Shown here: piece by piece, positions 28,827 to 38,076 of the stretch | Layout of the letters: each line of letters begins with the position of its first letter | Numbering within the stretch: position 1 is the stretch's first letter | Assembly (NCBI RefSeq): GCF_927904885.1 | Contig: NZ_CAKMNW010000017.1 | Coordinates: 1 to 64,000, forward strand | Length of the DNA: 64,000 bases | Source: Candidatus Nitrotoga sp. M5 | Lineage (GTDB): Bacteria > Pseudomonadota > Gammaproteobacteria > Burkholderiales > Gallionellaceae | Direction of reading: 5' to 3' | The notes under the pieces: generated by a model | Seen by the model: the letters and a program-made list of their open reading frames with translations, nothing else | What the model was told of the DNA's origin: nothing | Databases searched by the model: none | Made by a program: the position numbers and the translations under genes

Positions 28827-29845
28827 GCGCCCCCCTCTTGGGCATACAAGGTTGGCCATATGGCCCGTAATTGCCGTGCTAGCAAGCGACTGTGATAGTG
28901 CGCGCCGAGATCATTCAAGTGACCGGAGTTTACAAACATTTCCGGGTTACGCTGTGCAGCCGTCTCTAGTGTCAACTGCGGGACACCCTCAGCAGTCAAG
29001 CGTTCAGCTACAGCGAGATAAAGACGTGCTGCCGGCAACTGCGGCGTAAGGTACAAAAGCTCACGATTCAGCAACGGTGGGTATACCACTGCCACCTCTA
29101 CACCATACCGTTGCAACAGAGCCACCGTAGCAAACAGAGCCTTGATTTGGTTTACGTCGGGTGGCTCATCAAAGCTTTCCTGCTGCCGGCGCACTTGGCC
29201 TGCATCCTGCAAGCCACCAAAACCAGCTCGATAGCCTAAATGCATTGCCGCACCGCCACCGACAGGTTCCATAGCGGCAAAGCTTGCCTGATAAAATCCC
29301 AATGCCTTGGCCGGTTCCCGCAATTGCTTCAAATTTGCAGAAAACCCCCACAGGCGTATGCTGTTCGCCAACATCCCGCGCCAGTCACGAGTCTGCCATA
29401 GCCATGCGGGGTCACTATAAAACACACCATACCCGAGGCTGTCCTCGGCTTGTAACAGATGCTCATCCAGGCCAATCAGCACAGCGCGTATACCTTTTGC
29501 GCCTAAATTGCCCTCATTCGCCAAACGTTTCACCACGCCGTAAAGAATGCCCGCATTAGCGCCCGGCATACCCATATTAAAGCCAGAGACGTCCGCAACA
29601 CTGCCTTCCAGCAAGACTTGCGGGATAAAACCATTATCGATACGGCTATTTCCTAACACCAGCAAGGCCGGGGTATGCGAGCTCACATACTGCAGCTTAT
29701 CCATGGCCCGACCTGTGGCAAATACTGAACGATAACGATACAGAAAATCATCTGAGTGTAGCCAGATTTCCACCAATGCCAACAATAGCAAACCGATTAC
29801 ACTGCCCCAGCCAAACAAATGAAATACTCGAGTGAAACGACTCAA
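28823..29845 (-). CDS. SGNH-like O-acetyltransferase partner of MBOAT (AlgJ/DltD-like)
   Basis: A 340-residue protein with one N-terminal membrane anchor (VIGLLLLALVEIWL) and a periplasmic domain of the SGNH type. The nucleophile serine is S67 in LVLGNSRIDNGF, and the C-terminal Asp/His pair is in HLNDLGAHYHSRLLA. It should transfer acetyl groups supplied by the MBOAT protein to the glycan. The start is TTG 29845, overlapping the upstream stop by TTGA; no ATG is near. This is one of two MBOAT/SGNH pairs in the window. Confidence 0.82.
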   Translation of the reverse strand: MSRFTRVFHLFGWGSVIGLLLLALVEIWLHSDDFLYRYRSVFATGRAMDKLQYVSSHTPALLVLGNSRIDNGFIPQVLLEGSVADVSGFNMGMPGANAGILYGVVKRLANEGNLGAKGIRAVLIGLDEHLLQAEDSLGYGVFYSDPAWLWQTRDWRGMLANSIRLWGFSANLKQLREPAKALGFYQASFAAMEPVGGGAAMHLGYRAGFGGLQDAGQVRRQQESFDEPPDVNQIKALFATVALLQRYGVEVAVVYPPLLNRELLYLTPQLPAARLYLAVAERLTAEGVPQLTLETAAQRNPEMFVNSGHLNDLGAHYHSRLLARQLRAIWPTLYAQEGGA

Positions 29846-30765
29846 AGCTTATACCCCATGGCACCAGCGGTAACTTCAATTTTGGCTAAAACTCGATCAA
29901 TTTTTTCGCGATTGCGGCCATCTTTCCACTTATCCAGACGAATTTCGGAGAAAGCATTGTAAGGCGTATCTAAAACGTTCTCGCAATGCACCTGCAGTTG
30001 CGCATCAAAAGGTAAACTACTCGCCTCGAATAGTATGCGAAAACTCTCTACCGGTTGGCGCACTATATCTTCGTAGAATATTTCACTCCACTGTGCCGTT
30101 GGAATAACGCTCTTAGCATCAAGGATAGCCTGGTTGATAGCGTTGTACTGGAATGCACATACATCCTCTATAGAGGCGCTAATGTAATCACGCCAACCAT
30201 TCGCAAGAAAAAAACACCATTGTGAATAACGTCCATCTTCTACAGTGACCTTTTCCGGTAATACATCGGACCAAGTGGCGAATTCTTCTGGCTTGCTCCA
30301 ACCCTCAATCAGAGAGTTGATGTTGTCACCAGGATTGCGTTTTACATAAATAAAATGAGCATCAGGAAATAAGGAATATAGATAGGATACGCATAACCCA
30401 TTCTGATTATTCTTATCTACAAAGCGGGATTGCCCCGTCCAAGCATAGAAATAACGCGAAACGTAGTCTTGGTCAGCGGTACTGGCATCAATTGCATCAA
30501 GACCATGCGTGTCCCAGTTTTTGTTGGAAAGCGGGTGCATGTCCACCCAGAAGTCATGAGTTTCACGATTCAGCGAGCCGATGGCGTTAGACTTGGAGAA
30601 GGTTTTGTACACTACGGTAGTGCCTGCACGGCTGCAACCAACAATAAAAATAGGTTTATGCGATCGAGTTTTCGCCAAGTCCCACCACGCACCACGCGCC
30701 GCACGCACCACTCGAGAAGAGTGAAATTCAAGGGTTTTTTTAACTTTACACCAAAATTCACTCAA
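29842..30765 (-). CDS. Sulfotransferase family protein
   Basis: A 307-residue protein with the phosphosulfate-binding loop GCSRAGTT at residues 43-50 and a second motif, FIYVKRNPGDNINSLIEGW, near residue 140. It starts at TTG 30765 with AGAGAAAA eight bases upstream; this start is less sure than the rest. An out-of-frame ATG lies at 30778. It heads the minus-strand operon and is coupled by TTGA to the SGNH protein, so its sulfate (or related group) acceptor is probably the same glycan. It is only distantly similar to the sulfotransferase at 7276. Confidence 0.8.
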   Translation of the reverse strand: MSEFWCKVKKTLEFHSSRVVRAARGAWWDLAKTRSHKPIFIVGCSRAGTTVVYKTFSKSNAIGSLNRETHDFWVDMHPLSNKNWDTHGLDAIDASTADQDYVSRYFYAWTGQSRFVDKNNQNGLCVSYLYSLFPDAHFIYVKRNPGDNINSLIEGWSKPEEFATWSDVLPEKVTVEDGRYSQWCFFLANGWRDYISASIEDVCAFQYNAINQAILDAKSVIPTAQWSEIFYEDIVRQPVESFRILFEASSLPFDAQLQVHCENVLDTPYNAFSEIRLDKWKDGRNREKIDRVLAKIEVTAGAMGYKL

Positions 30766-31262
30766 AATTTTCTCTCATAATCAAAAGTGCAATAACTCAG
30801 GTCAGCATCTTAGAATAGTAGTATTAAAAAACCATATTTTTACTAAATAATCACTTCGCTACAAACAGCGATGAGTTTAAGGTATTCGTACAACTGGCTG
30901 AGACTTACAGCCAGCTTCGAAGAAAGGAGCTGTGAAGCAAATCCATAGAGATTAAAACTCATACTCTCTGTAACATGACACGTAGTCACCGTCTCGCCAT
31001 AGAGTGAACAAAATGTTCAAGCTACTTTGATATATTTTGTTAGCGATTTACTTCAGGCCGCCTCTAAAAATTAAATTTTGCGGGCAGCGACTTAGCAGAT
31101 TGTCTGCTTACCACTTTACTATGCTAAACAAGACGCGAGTAAAAATTTTAACGCTGCATATATTTGATATTTAAACGTTAAATTTTTTCGAATAACGCAG
31201 CATTGTGACGAAAATTGAATTTTCAGAGGTGCTCTTCAAAACATGGCCAGAGTTTTTTTATT
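30766..31262. other. Gap carrying the best MITE-like copy
   Basis: About 500 bases between the sulfotransferase start and the GT-C gene stop. It should contain the promoter of the minus-strand operon, but no clear box was identified. The element at 31061-31229 fills most of its right half. Confidence 0.5.
31061..31229 (+). repeat. MITE-like element with 19-bp terminal inverted repeats
   Basis: The left end CCTCTAAAAATTAAATTTT (31061-31079) and the right end AAAATTGAATTTTCAGAGG (31211-31229) are inverted copies with two mismatches. Between them lie CTGCTTACC, AACAAGACGCGAGTAAAAA, ATATTTGATATTTAAACG and AACGCAGCATTGTG. There is no open frame, so it is non-autonomous. It sits about 33 bases beyond the stop of the GT-C gene. 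Similar blocks recur at five or more other intergenic places in the window. Confidence 0.75.
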
Positions 31263-32855
31263 TTATTGATGAGTCAGTAACAGTCCGCTCGTATTATTTT
31301 GAACAATATCCCACCCGGAATTTTGCAAACTTATAACTTCTACGTCTGAAAGTGGTAAATCTTTAGCGCTTACCCCGCCGCGACCAGGAAAAAAGCCAGC
31401 CCGGATTGATTTCCCTGCAAATTTATCTGACAAATTCAATATATCACTAACTAATGCATTACAACTCGCAGACCTTCCAATGATCGAAGACCCTGATCCG
31501 TCACATCGAAAATTAGCAGGCTCCATCTTTTGAACACGTGCAGCGCATTGAATACTAAACACATACTCCCAATTTGACACAAGAAAGTTGTTTTTTTCAG
31601 ACACACAAAAATGTTTTTTTCCATTCTGATATGCACTCATGGCGTCATAACTTCTAAGCATATTTTGCTGATATTCTGCCCCTAATTTATATGCATAAAA
31701 TGTGTGAAAAATCCCAAGAAAAAATACTAAGGCAAGCCCAGTTTTTCGTGCAAACAATAAAGATACATTATTACTAGAACCAGAAATCGCAGCAAGAGTA
31801 GCTGCTAAAAAAAATGGTGTGTACTGTAAGGTATGTCGTACATTAATCATCTCCCCCCACTCATAACGTGAGCGTGCAGCAATTACAACACATGCACCAA
31901 TTATTGAATACGTGACACACAGGAATATTGTATTCTTTTTTTCCCCCGATAATTGCCCTCTCCATAGAGCCACAAGCATCCAGCTTCCGCCAATCAGTGC
32001 AGCCAAGAGAAATATTAATCCCTGAATAGACCACCCAACGAAAACTCCCAGACTGCGCAAGGCCGACACGTCATATATAAACTCTTGAACATACACTCGT
32101 ATGTTTTGCAAGACAGTAACGGTTGATAGTTCCATCTCATAGGGATTTAGCGCACCAAAGAGCATTAAATTACGTAACAATAATGGCAATATAATTATCG
32201 ACGCACCTACTACAAAAACTACAGCATGCTTTACTGTTTGACTACGTTGTGCTGGATTGCTAACCCACAGATATAAAAAATACACAGCGAGTGTCATGAG
32301 CAAAACTATATGTGCATTTCTAACTGCGTATGCAAATCCAGCAATTACTCCACTCACTAAGTAAAAAACGGTGGAACGCGCGTTCAATACTAATCCAATA
32401 ACACCAACAGCAAGTATCAGAGAAAATATGTCGGTTAAACCCATTGGAGCATACAAAAGTACTCCCGGTGAAAAGACACTTAGACCAACCAATATAGCTG
32501 CGTATGAAGGACCAATTAGTTTTTTGAAACAAATATAGAGCAGTGCAGGCAATAAAATTGCAGAAAGCCACCCTACAGCAATTGCGGCCTCTCGTGCATC
32601 AAAGCCAAAAATGCTGAAAAGTGCTAATACAGCAGGGAATCCAATCGGGAACAACTTATTATGCACTCCATCCATTTCACCATGACCAGACGAAGTATTT
32701 AGCGCTAAACCCTCTAGAATTAAGGCTCGAGCTTGTTCAATATAATTTGCGCTATCTGGGGAAAATGGAAAAATTGGGGCACGTAAAAATAGGTGCGCAA
32801 TCATCAAAACACTGATGATTACGACTGCGAGAATTGGTAGTCGAGCTGCTCGCAT
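31263..32855 (-). CDS. GT-C fold membrane glycosyltransferase (ArnT/GT39-like)
   Basis: A 530-residue protein with about ten to twelve hydrophobic segments. An acidic motif lies just after the first helix (FSPDSANYIEQ, D34), where the catalytic Asp of lipid-dependent GT-C enzymes is found. A second charged loop lies at MGLTDIFSLILA. Such enzymes use polyprenyl-phosphate sugars on the periplasmic side. It is downstream of a UbiA-type prenyltransferase and an EmrE-like flippase on the same strand, which fits use of the donor those proteins would make. ATG 32855 is preferred to the TTG at 32873, but there is no good ribosome-binding site for either. The coding region is visibly A+T-rich. Confidence 0.8.
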   Translation of the reverse strand: MRAARLPILAVVIISVLMIAHLFLRAPIFPFSPDSANYIEQARALILEGLALNTSSGHGEMDGVHNKLFPIGFPAVLALFSIFGFDAREAAIAVGWLSAILLPALLYICFKKLIGPSYAAILVGLSVFSPGVLLYAPMGLTDIFSLILAVGVIGLVLNARSTVFYLVSGVIAGFAYAVRNAHIVLLMTLAVYFLYLWVSNPAQRSQTVKHAVVFVVGASIIILPLLLRNLMLFGALNPYEMELSTVTVLQNIRVYVQEFIYDVSALRSLGVFVGWSIQGLIFLLAALIGGSWMLVALWRGQLSGEKKNTIFLCVTYSIIGACVVIAARSRYEWGEMINVRHTLQYTPFFLAATLAAISGSSNNVSLLFARKTGLALVFFLGIFHTFYAYKLGAEYQQNMLRSYDAMSAYQNGKKHFCVSEKNNFLVSNWEYVFSIQCAARVQKMEPANFRCDGSGSSIIGRSASCNALVSDILNLSDKFAGKSIRAGFFPGRGGVSAKDLPLSDVEVISLQNSGWDIVQNNTSGLLLTHQ

Positions 32856-33010
32856 AAAGTTAGCAGAGATCAAATAAAAATAAAGCGCTCCGCTCCAAGC
32901 AGCGTGTGTCTACTGCACTGTTACAATTCGCAAATTTTTGACGACCCTTTGTCTTCAAGAAGGCCTGAATTAAGCTCGCAGAAATGCAAAAATCTAGAAT
33001 CATAAACTTC

Positions 33011-33376
33011 TCAGCTCCGGCCAACTACAACAACACCCACACAAATGAGTGCGACTCCGATAGCGCGAGAGATTGTAATTTGTTCACCTATCAGTAGCCC
33101 AACAATGACAGTTAGCCCAAACCCCATGCCGACTAATGGATACGCCTTACTTACATCCCAACGCGAAAGGACTCCAAGCCATACTACAGCGCCTAAACCA
33201 TACAAAACAAAACCACTAATCACGAATTTGTTTGTCAGTATTACAAGTATGGTGCGCAGAGTGGCTGGTTGAGATAGTGCCTCTTTTACTTCCATGCTGG
33301 ACATACCGCTTTTTAGTGCAAATTGCGCTGCAACGGAAATAATAACACTGGTTATGGCCATTATTAGCGTACCCAT
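33011..33376 (-). CDS. EmrE/SMR-like four-helix transporter, candidate polyprenyl-P-sugar flippase
   Basis: A 121-residue protein with four hydrophobic helices, the size of SMR and ArnE/ArnF proteins. The fourth-helix phrase AIGVALICVGVVVVG and the SKAYPLVGMGFGLTVIVG loop are typical of this fold. No acidic residue corresponding to the proton-coupling Glu14 of EmrE is seen in helix 1 (AITSVIISVAAQFALKSG). That argues against drug export and for lipid-sugar flipping. It starts three bases after the stop of the HAD-UbiA gene. Confidence 0.82.
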   Translation of the reverse strand: MGTLIMAITSVIISVAAQFALKSGMSSMEVKEALSQPATLRTILVILTNKFVISGFVLYGLGAVVWLGVLSRWDVSKAYPLVGMGFGLTVIVGLLIGEQITISRAIGVALICVGVVVVGRS

Positions 33377-33379
33377 AAC

Positions 33380-34846
33380 CTATCCAATATTTACGGAATG
33401 AGCAACGAAAGTCGCCAGGATCATCACAATAATCGTCACACGACTACCCAAATCTTTGATCGCAAAAATCAATGGATCGTCATGCATTTCACCTCGAGCA
33501 GTCTTGATCCATAGTCGTGAAAGCCAATAGATTAAGCTGATGGCAACCAGCCATAAAAATTCAACATTTACATATCTTGCCTGTGTTTCCGCAGAGCTAA
33601 GAAACAATCCAAACACTACAACGGCGCAAAGAGCAGCTCCAATCCCTAATGGCCAAAGCACAATCAGATCCGTTACTCGGTAATCACGTCCACAGGCCGC
33701 CTCTCCACCTGACTGGTCGAGAGAAACAAGCTCAGAACAACGCTTTACTAGAGCAAGGCTGAAAAAGATGAAGACTGAAAATGCGAGCAACCAAGAGCTG
33801 GTTGATATGTTGGTGGCGATTGCTCCTGCAAGAATGCGAAATGTATAAAGTAAAGAAAGCGTCAGCACATCAATCAACACGTACTCTTTGAGCACCAAAC
33901 TGTACACACTGGTAAGTGCAATATAAAGTAGGAGCATCAGGAGAAAGCCCTTCGAAATAAATGACGCCAATATTAACGCCACTATCAGGGTGCCACCGGC
34001 TACAGTGATGCCAGCCGGAATCGGTATAGTCCCGCTAGCAAAAGGGCGATTACGCTTTCGTGGGTGCGACCTATCATTTTCAATATCCCATAGGTCATTT
34101 ACTACGTAAGTTGCAGATGCAGCGAGTGAGAAGGCAAAAAAGGCAACAATCGTTGTCGTCAGATTGACGGCGTCGAAGAAAGAAAAAGCCGTTAACAGCG
34201 GGACAAACAGTAAAAGGTTTTTTAGCCATTGATGAACCCGGAGCGCGCGAAACCAAATCATCAAACTTGGATTTACTCGCGGAAATTCTCGCTCAATTGG
34301 AGCTATAAGCCGAGCGGCCTTAGAGACTCGTGTCGATGCACCAACCAACACCGCAGCTTCGGCCTCCTTCCAGATGGGCAAATCGGCCACGCTATCGCCA
34401 GCATAGACAAACCGCTCACCGACCTTTTCGCGGATGGCTGCGAGCTTAACCGTACCTTTCAGATTTCGCCCCTCTTCACTTGCAAGCACACTGTCAAACA
34501 ATCCAAGTTGTGCTGCTACAGATTCAGCAATGCTACGATGAGCAGCCGTGGCAAGGATAATCCGCCGACCTTTGTCTTTCTCGCTGCGTAGATATTCCAC
34601 GAATGGCTGACGATAGGGCAGATTTTCAACTGAGAAATTAGCTCGCGAAGCTATATTTGACTTAAAAATAGCACGACCTTTTAGTATCCAAAATGGAAGT
34701 TTCAGCGCATCCAGCGGGTTATGCTTAACCAGCCGAATGATAGACTCAATTAGCGTATCCGTTGGCGTTAAAGTGCCGTCCAAGTCAACAATTAGCGGGG
34801 GATATTCAGACTCAGCATTTAAGAGTAGCGAGGAAGCCTGATTCAC
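33380..34846 (-). CDS. HAD phosphatase - UbiA prenyltransferase fusion
   Basis: A 488-residue two-domain protein. Residues 15-200 are a HAD hydrolase (VDLDGTLTPTD with D21 and D23, ATAAHR, and YAGDSVADLPIW). From about residue 205 to the end is a UbiA prenyltransferase with about eight helices and the prenyl-diphosphate motif NDLWDIENDRSHPRKRNRP near residue 250. The best-known relatives of the UbiA part are decaprenyl-phosphate phosphoribosyltransferases (Rv3806c type), which attach phosphoribose from PRPP to polyprenyl phosphate. A HAD domain could then remove the 5'-phosphate in the same polypeptide. The start is GTG 34846, with GAGAG six bases upstream. Confidence 0.88.
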   Translation of the reverse strand: MNQASSLLLNAESEYPPLIVDLDGTLTPTDTLIESIIRLVKHNPLDALKLPFWILKGRAIFKSNIASRANFSVENLPYRQPFVEYLRSEKDKGRRIILATAAHRSIAESVAAQLGLFDSVLASEEGRNLKGTVKLAAIREKVGERFVYAGDSVADLPIWKEAEAAVLVGASTRVSKAARLIAPIEREFPRVNPSLMIWFRALRVHQWLKNLLLFVPLLTAFSFFDAVNLTTTIVAFFAFSLAASATYVVNDLWDIENDRSHPRKRNRPFASGTIPIPAGITVAGGTLIVALILASFISKGFLLMLLLYIALTSVYSLVLKEYVLIDVLTLSLLYTFRILAGAIATNISTSSWLLAFSVFIFFSLALVKRCSELVSLDQSGGEAACGRDYRVTDLIVLWPLGIGAALCAVVVFGLFLSSAETQARYVNVEFLWLVAISLIYWLSRLWIKTARGEMHDDPLIFAIKDLGSRVTIIVMILATFVAHSVNIG

Positions 34847-35876
34847 AGGGCGCTCTCGATGTTTATATTACTGATCAGCACTACCATTAACATAATGTAG
34901 ATTGTGTGAAGTTATCCGCCTGGAGCACGCGATTATTATGGCGACGCAATAACTTTTAGCTTTATAAGTAGAGAAAGTCGATTGGATTTTAGCAGACTGC
35001 CAGATTTGTAGTTACAATTATTCGTTGCAAAAGCTTCAAGTAAAATATGTATAGACAAGCAAAGTAGTTCGAAATTTGTAATTCTGCTGTGACGTACGTT
35101 CAGTTCCTGCAAAATCTTTGCTGTAGAACCGCGTGGCATTATATTTTTATTAGGACTGACAATCCTCGTTGCCCATGTCTGTGCACCGCCTTTCATCATC
35201 GGTATATTTGCTGCGTATACGTCCTGTCAGCGCAAAGCGCGACACTCCTTAATTGCGCCACCAGTTCACCTTTGTATTATTACCAATGTCACTCCACATT
35301 CCCCATCAACAATGAGAGTCTTTGAACGTAACTGTATCAATAAGACTGCCTCATAATTAACTATTTAACTGGCGTTTAACAAAATGTTTCTGGGCCGAGG
35401 GCTTTTCGAAGCTAACACTCTACTTTCACCTAACCATCCAATCAAAATCGCTTGCATTTGAACAAACCTTTGCTTAAGCACATCAGATAAGAACTCCACC
35501 TATTCTGGTCGCCAACTGCAATCGCAGTTGTTCCGCATAAATCTTCGTGAAATCTTCGACTTATCCACTCCAATCTTTAGTGCTATCTAAGTATGACTCA
35601 AACCCGCTTGTTTCAACCCGTAAATCTGGTATCGTTGACCGCTGATGTACGGCGAATATTTTTTCAAAAGCGCTCTCGGTTTACTTGATAGTGCATGTGA
35701 CCCCGATAATAACGCGGTTTGTCACCTAATAATCCGCATACAAAAACTGCATTTCAAATTTGAGCTGCACATTGCAATAGTATGAAAGCTTGTACTTTAA
35801 AACTTCAATGTCTTTCCGGCAAACGAGCAACCATTTCATAAATATTTATGTTTGAAAAATACTACAAGGAGATTGC
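34847..35876. other. Divergent gap of about 1 kb, no gene seen
   Basis: This A+T-rich region separates the minus-strand UbiA operon from the plus-strand amidotransferase gene, so it should hold both promoters, but none could be assigned reliably. Small open frames at 34936-35199 and 35089-35325 overlap on opposite strands and look accidental. Confidence 0.5.
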
Positions 35877-37721
35877 ATGAAGGGAATGTGTGGTTGGTAC
35901 GGTGACGAAAAAGATCCCATTCTTGCTAAAACAATAACCGACGACATGGTGGATGCCATGACTGACGTAAAAATCGACTCAATACGAACACTGTATAGTC
36001 ATAGTGATGGGATATCAGCCTGGTCAAAGATTGATCAAGCTAGCTGCCATGAAGAAGGCTCACTTAAGGTAGCGGTTGTAGGTAACGTATATTGGGAAAA
36101 CGATGAATTAAATGAGCTGGCTAAGACGGAAACTTCAGCTGCTGCAATAGCTAAAGCCTATTCCCAGTCAGGGAAAGCGTTTCTCGAAGATATGCATGGA
36201 GCCTTTTGTGTTGCAGTCATTAATTCACAGGATGCTACGGCCGTTGTTGCCATTGATCGACTGGGTATTTATTCCATTTGCTATGCCGCACCACGCAACT
36301 ATTTTATTTTTTCGACCAGCACAGATGGGGTTGTCGCTCATCCCGATATGGAGCGAGTGATTGATCCTCAATCGATATTCAATTATTTATTCTTTCATTC
36401 AGTACCTTCTCCAGGAAGTATATATAAAAATGTACGTAAGCTACTCCCCGGCCAGTATGCGTTATTCCAAAATGGAAGAGTTGAGACGAAATTTTATTGG
36501 CGCCTGCAGTATGCTGATTCCGGTCCAAGCCACTTTATACAGCGCCAGGAAAGTCTTAAAAAATTGCTCCAAACTACCCTTCAAAGGTCGGTAACTGATG
36601 AGCAAGTAGGTGCATTTCTAAGTGGTGGTACAGATAGCTCTACTATCGCTGGGCTACTCGCACAATCATCTACTAAACTGGCAAATACTTTTTCTATTGG
36701 GTTTGCAGCCGACGGCTACGATGAGATGGAATTTGCACGAATTACAAGCAAACATTTTGGCACTCGTTCTCACGAATACTATGTTACGGCGCAAGATGTA
36801 GTCGATACAATCCCGCTGGTTGCCCAAGCTTACGACGAACCTTTTGGAAATGCATCGGCAGTCCCTACATATTGCTGTGCCAAATTGGCCAAAGAGCAAG
36901 GCATTCGGCTGATGCTGGCGGGGGATGGCGGGGACGAAATTTTTGGTGGGAACACGCGCTATGCAAAACAAAAATTATTTGAAGCTTATTCTCTTGTACC
37001 TGCAATACTACGGCGTAGCATACTAGAACCGGCTATGTTTGGGGTGCCGGGCATTGAGCGCATCCCACTATTGAGAAAATTAAAAAGCTACATCGCACAA
37101 GCCAAAATTCCATTGCCAAGTCGCCTGGAATCTTATAATTTTTTACATCGCACTTCGCCGAACGAGATATTCACTGCTGACTTCTTGGCTCAAGTAAATA
37201 CCCAAGAACCAGATGCACTACTGCACGCAGAATATGGGCGTACCGATTCCACTTCCACCACAAATCGCCTACTTAATCTAGATTTAAAGTTCACATTGGC
37301 TGACAATGACTTGCGCAAGGTTAACCGTATGTGTGAATTGGCAGGTGTAGCAGTTCATTACCCGCTGCTGGATGAAGATATTGTCGCGTTCGCAGCTCAA
37401 CTGCCCCCCTCACTTAAAGTAAAGGGATTGAAACTCAGATATTTTTTCAAGGAAGCGCTCAAAGATTTTTTGCCTCATGAGACTCTCACAAAGAGCAAGC
37501 AAGGATTTGGTTTACCTTTTGGCGTCTGGATGCAAACTTATGTCCCATTACAAGAATTGACCTACGATAGCTTGAAATCTTTGCGAGGGCGCGGTTATAT
37601 TAGACCAGAATATATTGATTCATTAATAGAACAACACCGCTCGGGACATGCATCTTATTACGGCGTGATGATTTGGGTGCTGATGATGCTGGAGCAATGG
37701 CTACAGCAGCATGAGAAGTAA
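35877..37721 (+). CDS. Asparagine-synthase-like glutamine amidotransferase
   Basis: A 614-residue protein with an N-terminal class II glutaminase domain and a C-terminal ATP-PPase synthase domain (LSGGTDSSTIAGLL near residue 250, then LAGDGGDEIFGG). These families make asparagine or amidate other carboxyls, and relatives in polysaccharide loci may amidate sugar acids. AAGGAG five bases before ATG 35877 supports that start, giving MKGMCGWYG. The catalytic Cys must be N-terminal in active glutaminases, so either translation begins at the second ATG (35886, poor ribosome-binding site) or the leader is removed. It may also use ammonia without glutaminase activity. It stands alone on the plus strand with long gaps on both sides. 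Confidence 0.88.
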   Translation: MKGMCGWYGDEKDPILAKTITDDMVDAMTDVKIDSIRTLYSHSDGISAWSKIDQASCHEEGSLKVAVVGNVYWENDELNELAKTETSAAAIAKAYSQSGKAFLEDMHGAFCVAVINSQDATAVVAIDRLGIYSICYAAPRNYFIFSTSTDGVVAHPDMERVIDPQSIFNYLFFHSVPSPGSIYKNVRKLLPGQYALFQNGRVETKFYWRLQYADSGPSHFIQRQESLKKLLQTTLQRSVTDEQVGAFLSGGTDSSTIAGLLAQSSTKLANTFSIGFAADGYDEMEFARITSKHFGTRSHEYYVTAQDVVDTIPLVAQAYDEPFGNASAVPTYCCAKLAKEQGIRLMLAGDGGDEIFGGNTRYAKQKLFEAYSLVPAILRRSILEPAMFGVPGIERIPLLRKLKSYIAQAKIPLPSRLESYNFLHRTSPNEIFTADFLAQVNTQEPDALLHAEYGRTDSTSTTNRLLNLDLKFTLADNDLRKVNRMCELAGVAVHYPLLDEDIVAFAAQLPPSLKVKGLKLRYFFKEALKDFLPHETLTKSKQGFGLPFGVWMQTYVPLQELTYDSLKSLRGRGYIRPEYIDSLIEQHRSGHASYYGVMIWVLMMLEQWLQQHEK

Positions 37722-38076
37722 GGGATATGAGAAAAATTTTCAATTAGCGACCTGAGGTGTGAAATCCCCCGCCTTTCATAACTGAGGCAGCCCCAACTCT
37801 AATAGTCGATTCTATCCCGGTAAGAGCTACGTACTAGCATCGGATATGCTGGCTGATTTTAAATGACTGCGCAAAACAGTATGCTCGATGCTAAAAAAAC
37901 ACGTTTCCCGGTAGACAGGATTTTGGTGTGTGTTCGTTGATACACTTCGTATCCATTAAGCTAGATTTAAGTACAGACGTATTTACTCGCGCGCAATATT
38001 CATTTTGCGGTGAATGCGACAGAACCAACTTGCCAACAAAAGCATGAGACATAAATAGCAATTCCCGTAACTAACA
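37722..38076. other. Non-coding gap
   Basis: About 355 bases between the amidotransferase and the second MBOAT gene. No open frame, hairpin terminator or repeat was found. Confidence 0.5.

Noticed and set aside
34936..35325. Overlapping small frames on both strands in the UbiA/amidotransferase gap
   Set aside because: They overlap head to tail and have no initiation signals or protein-like composition.
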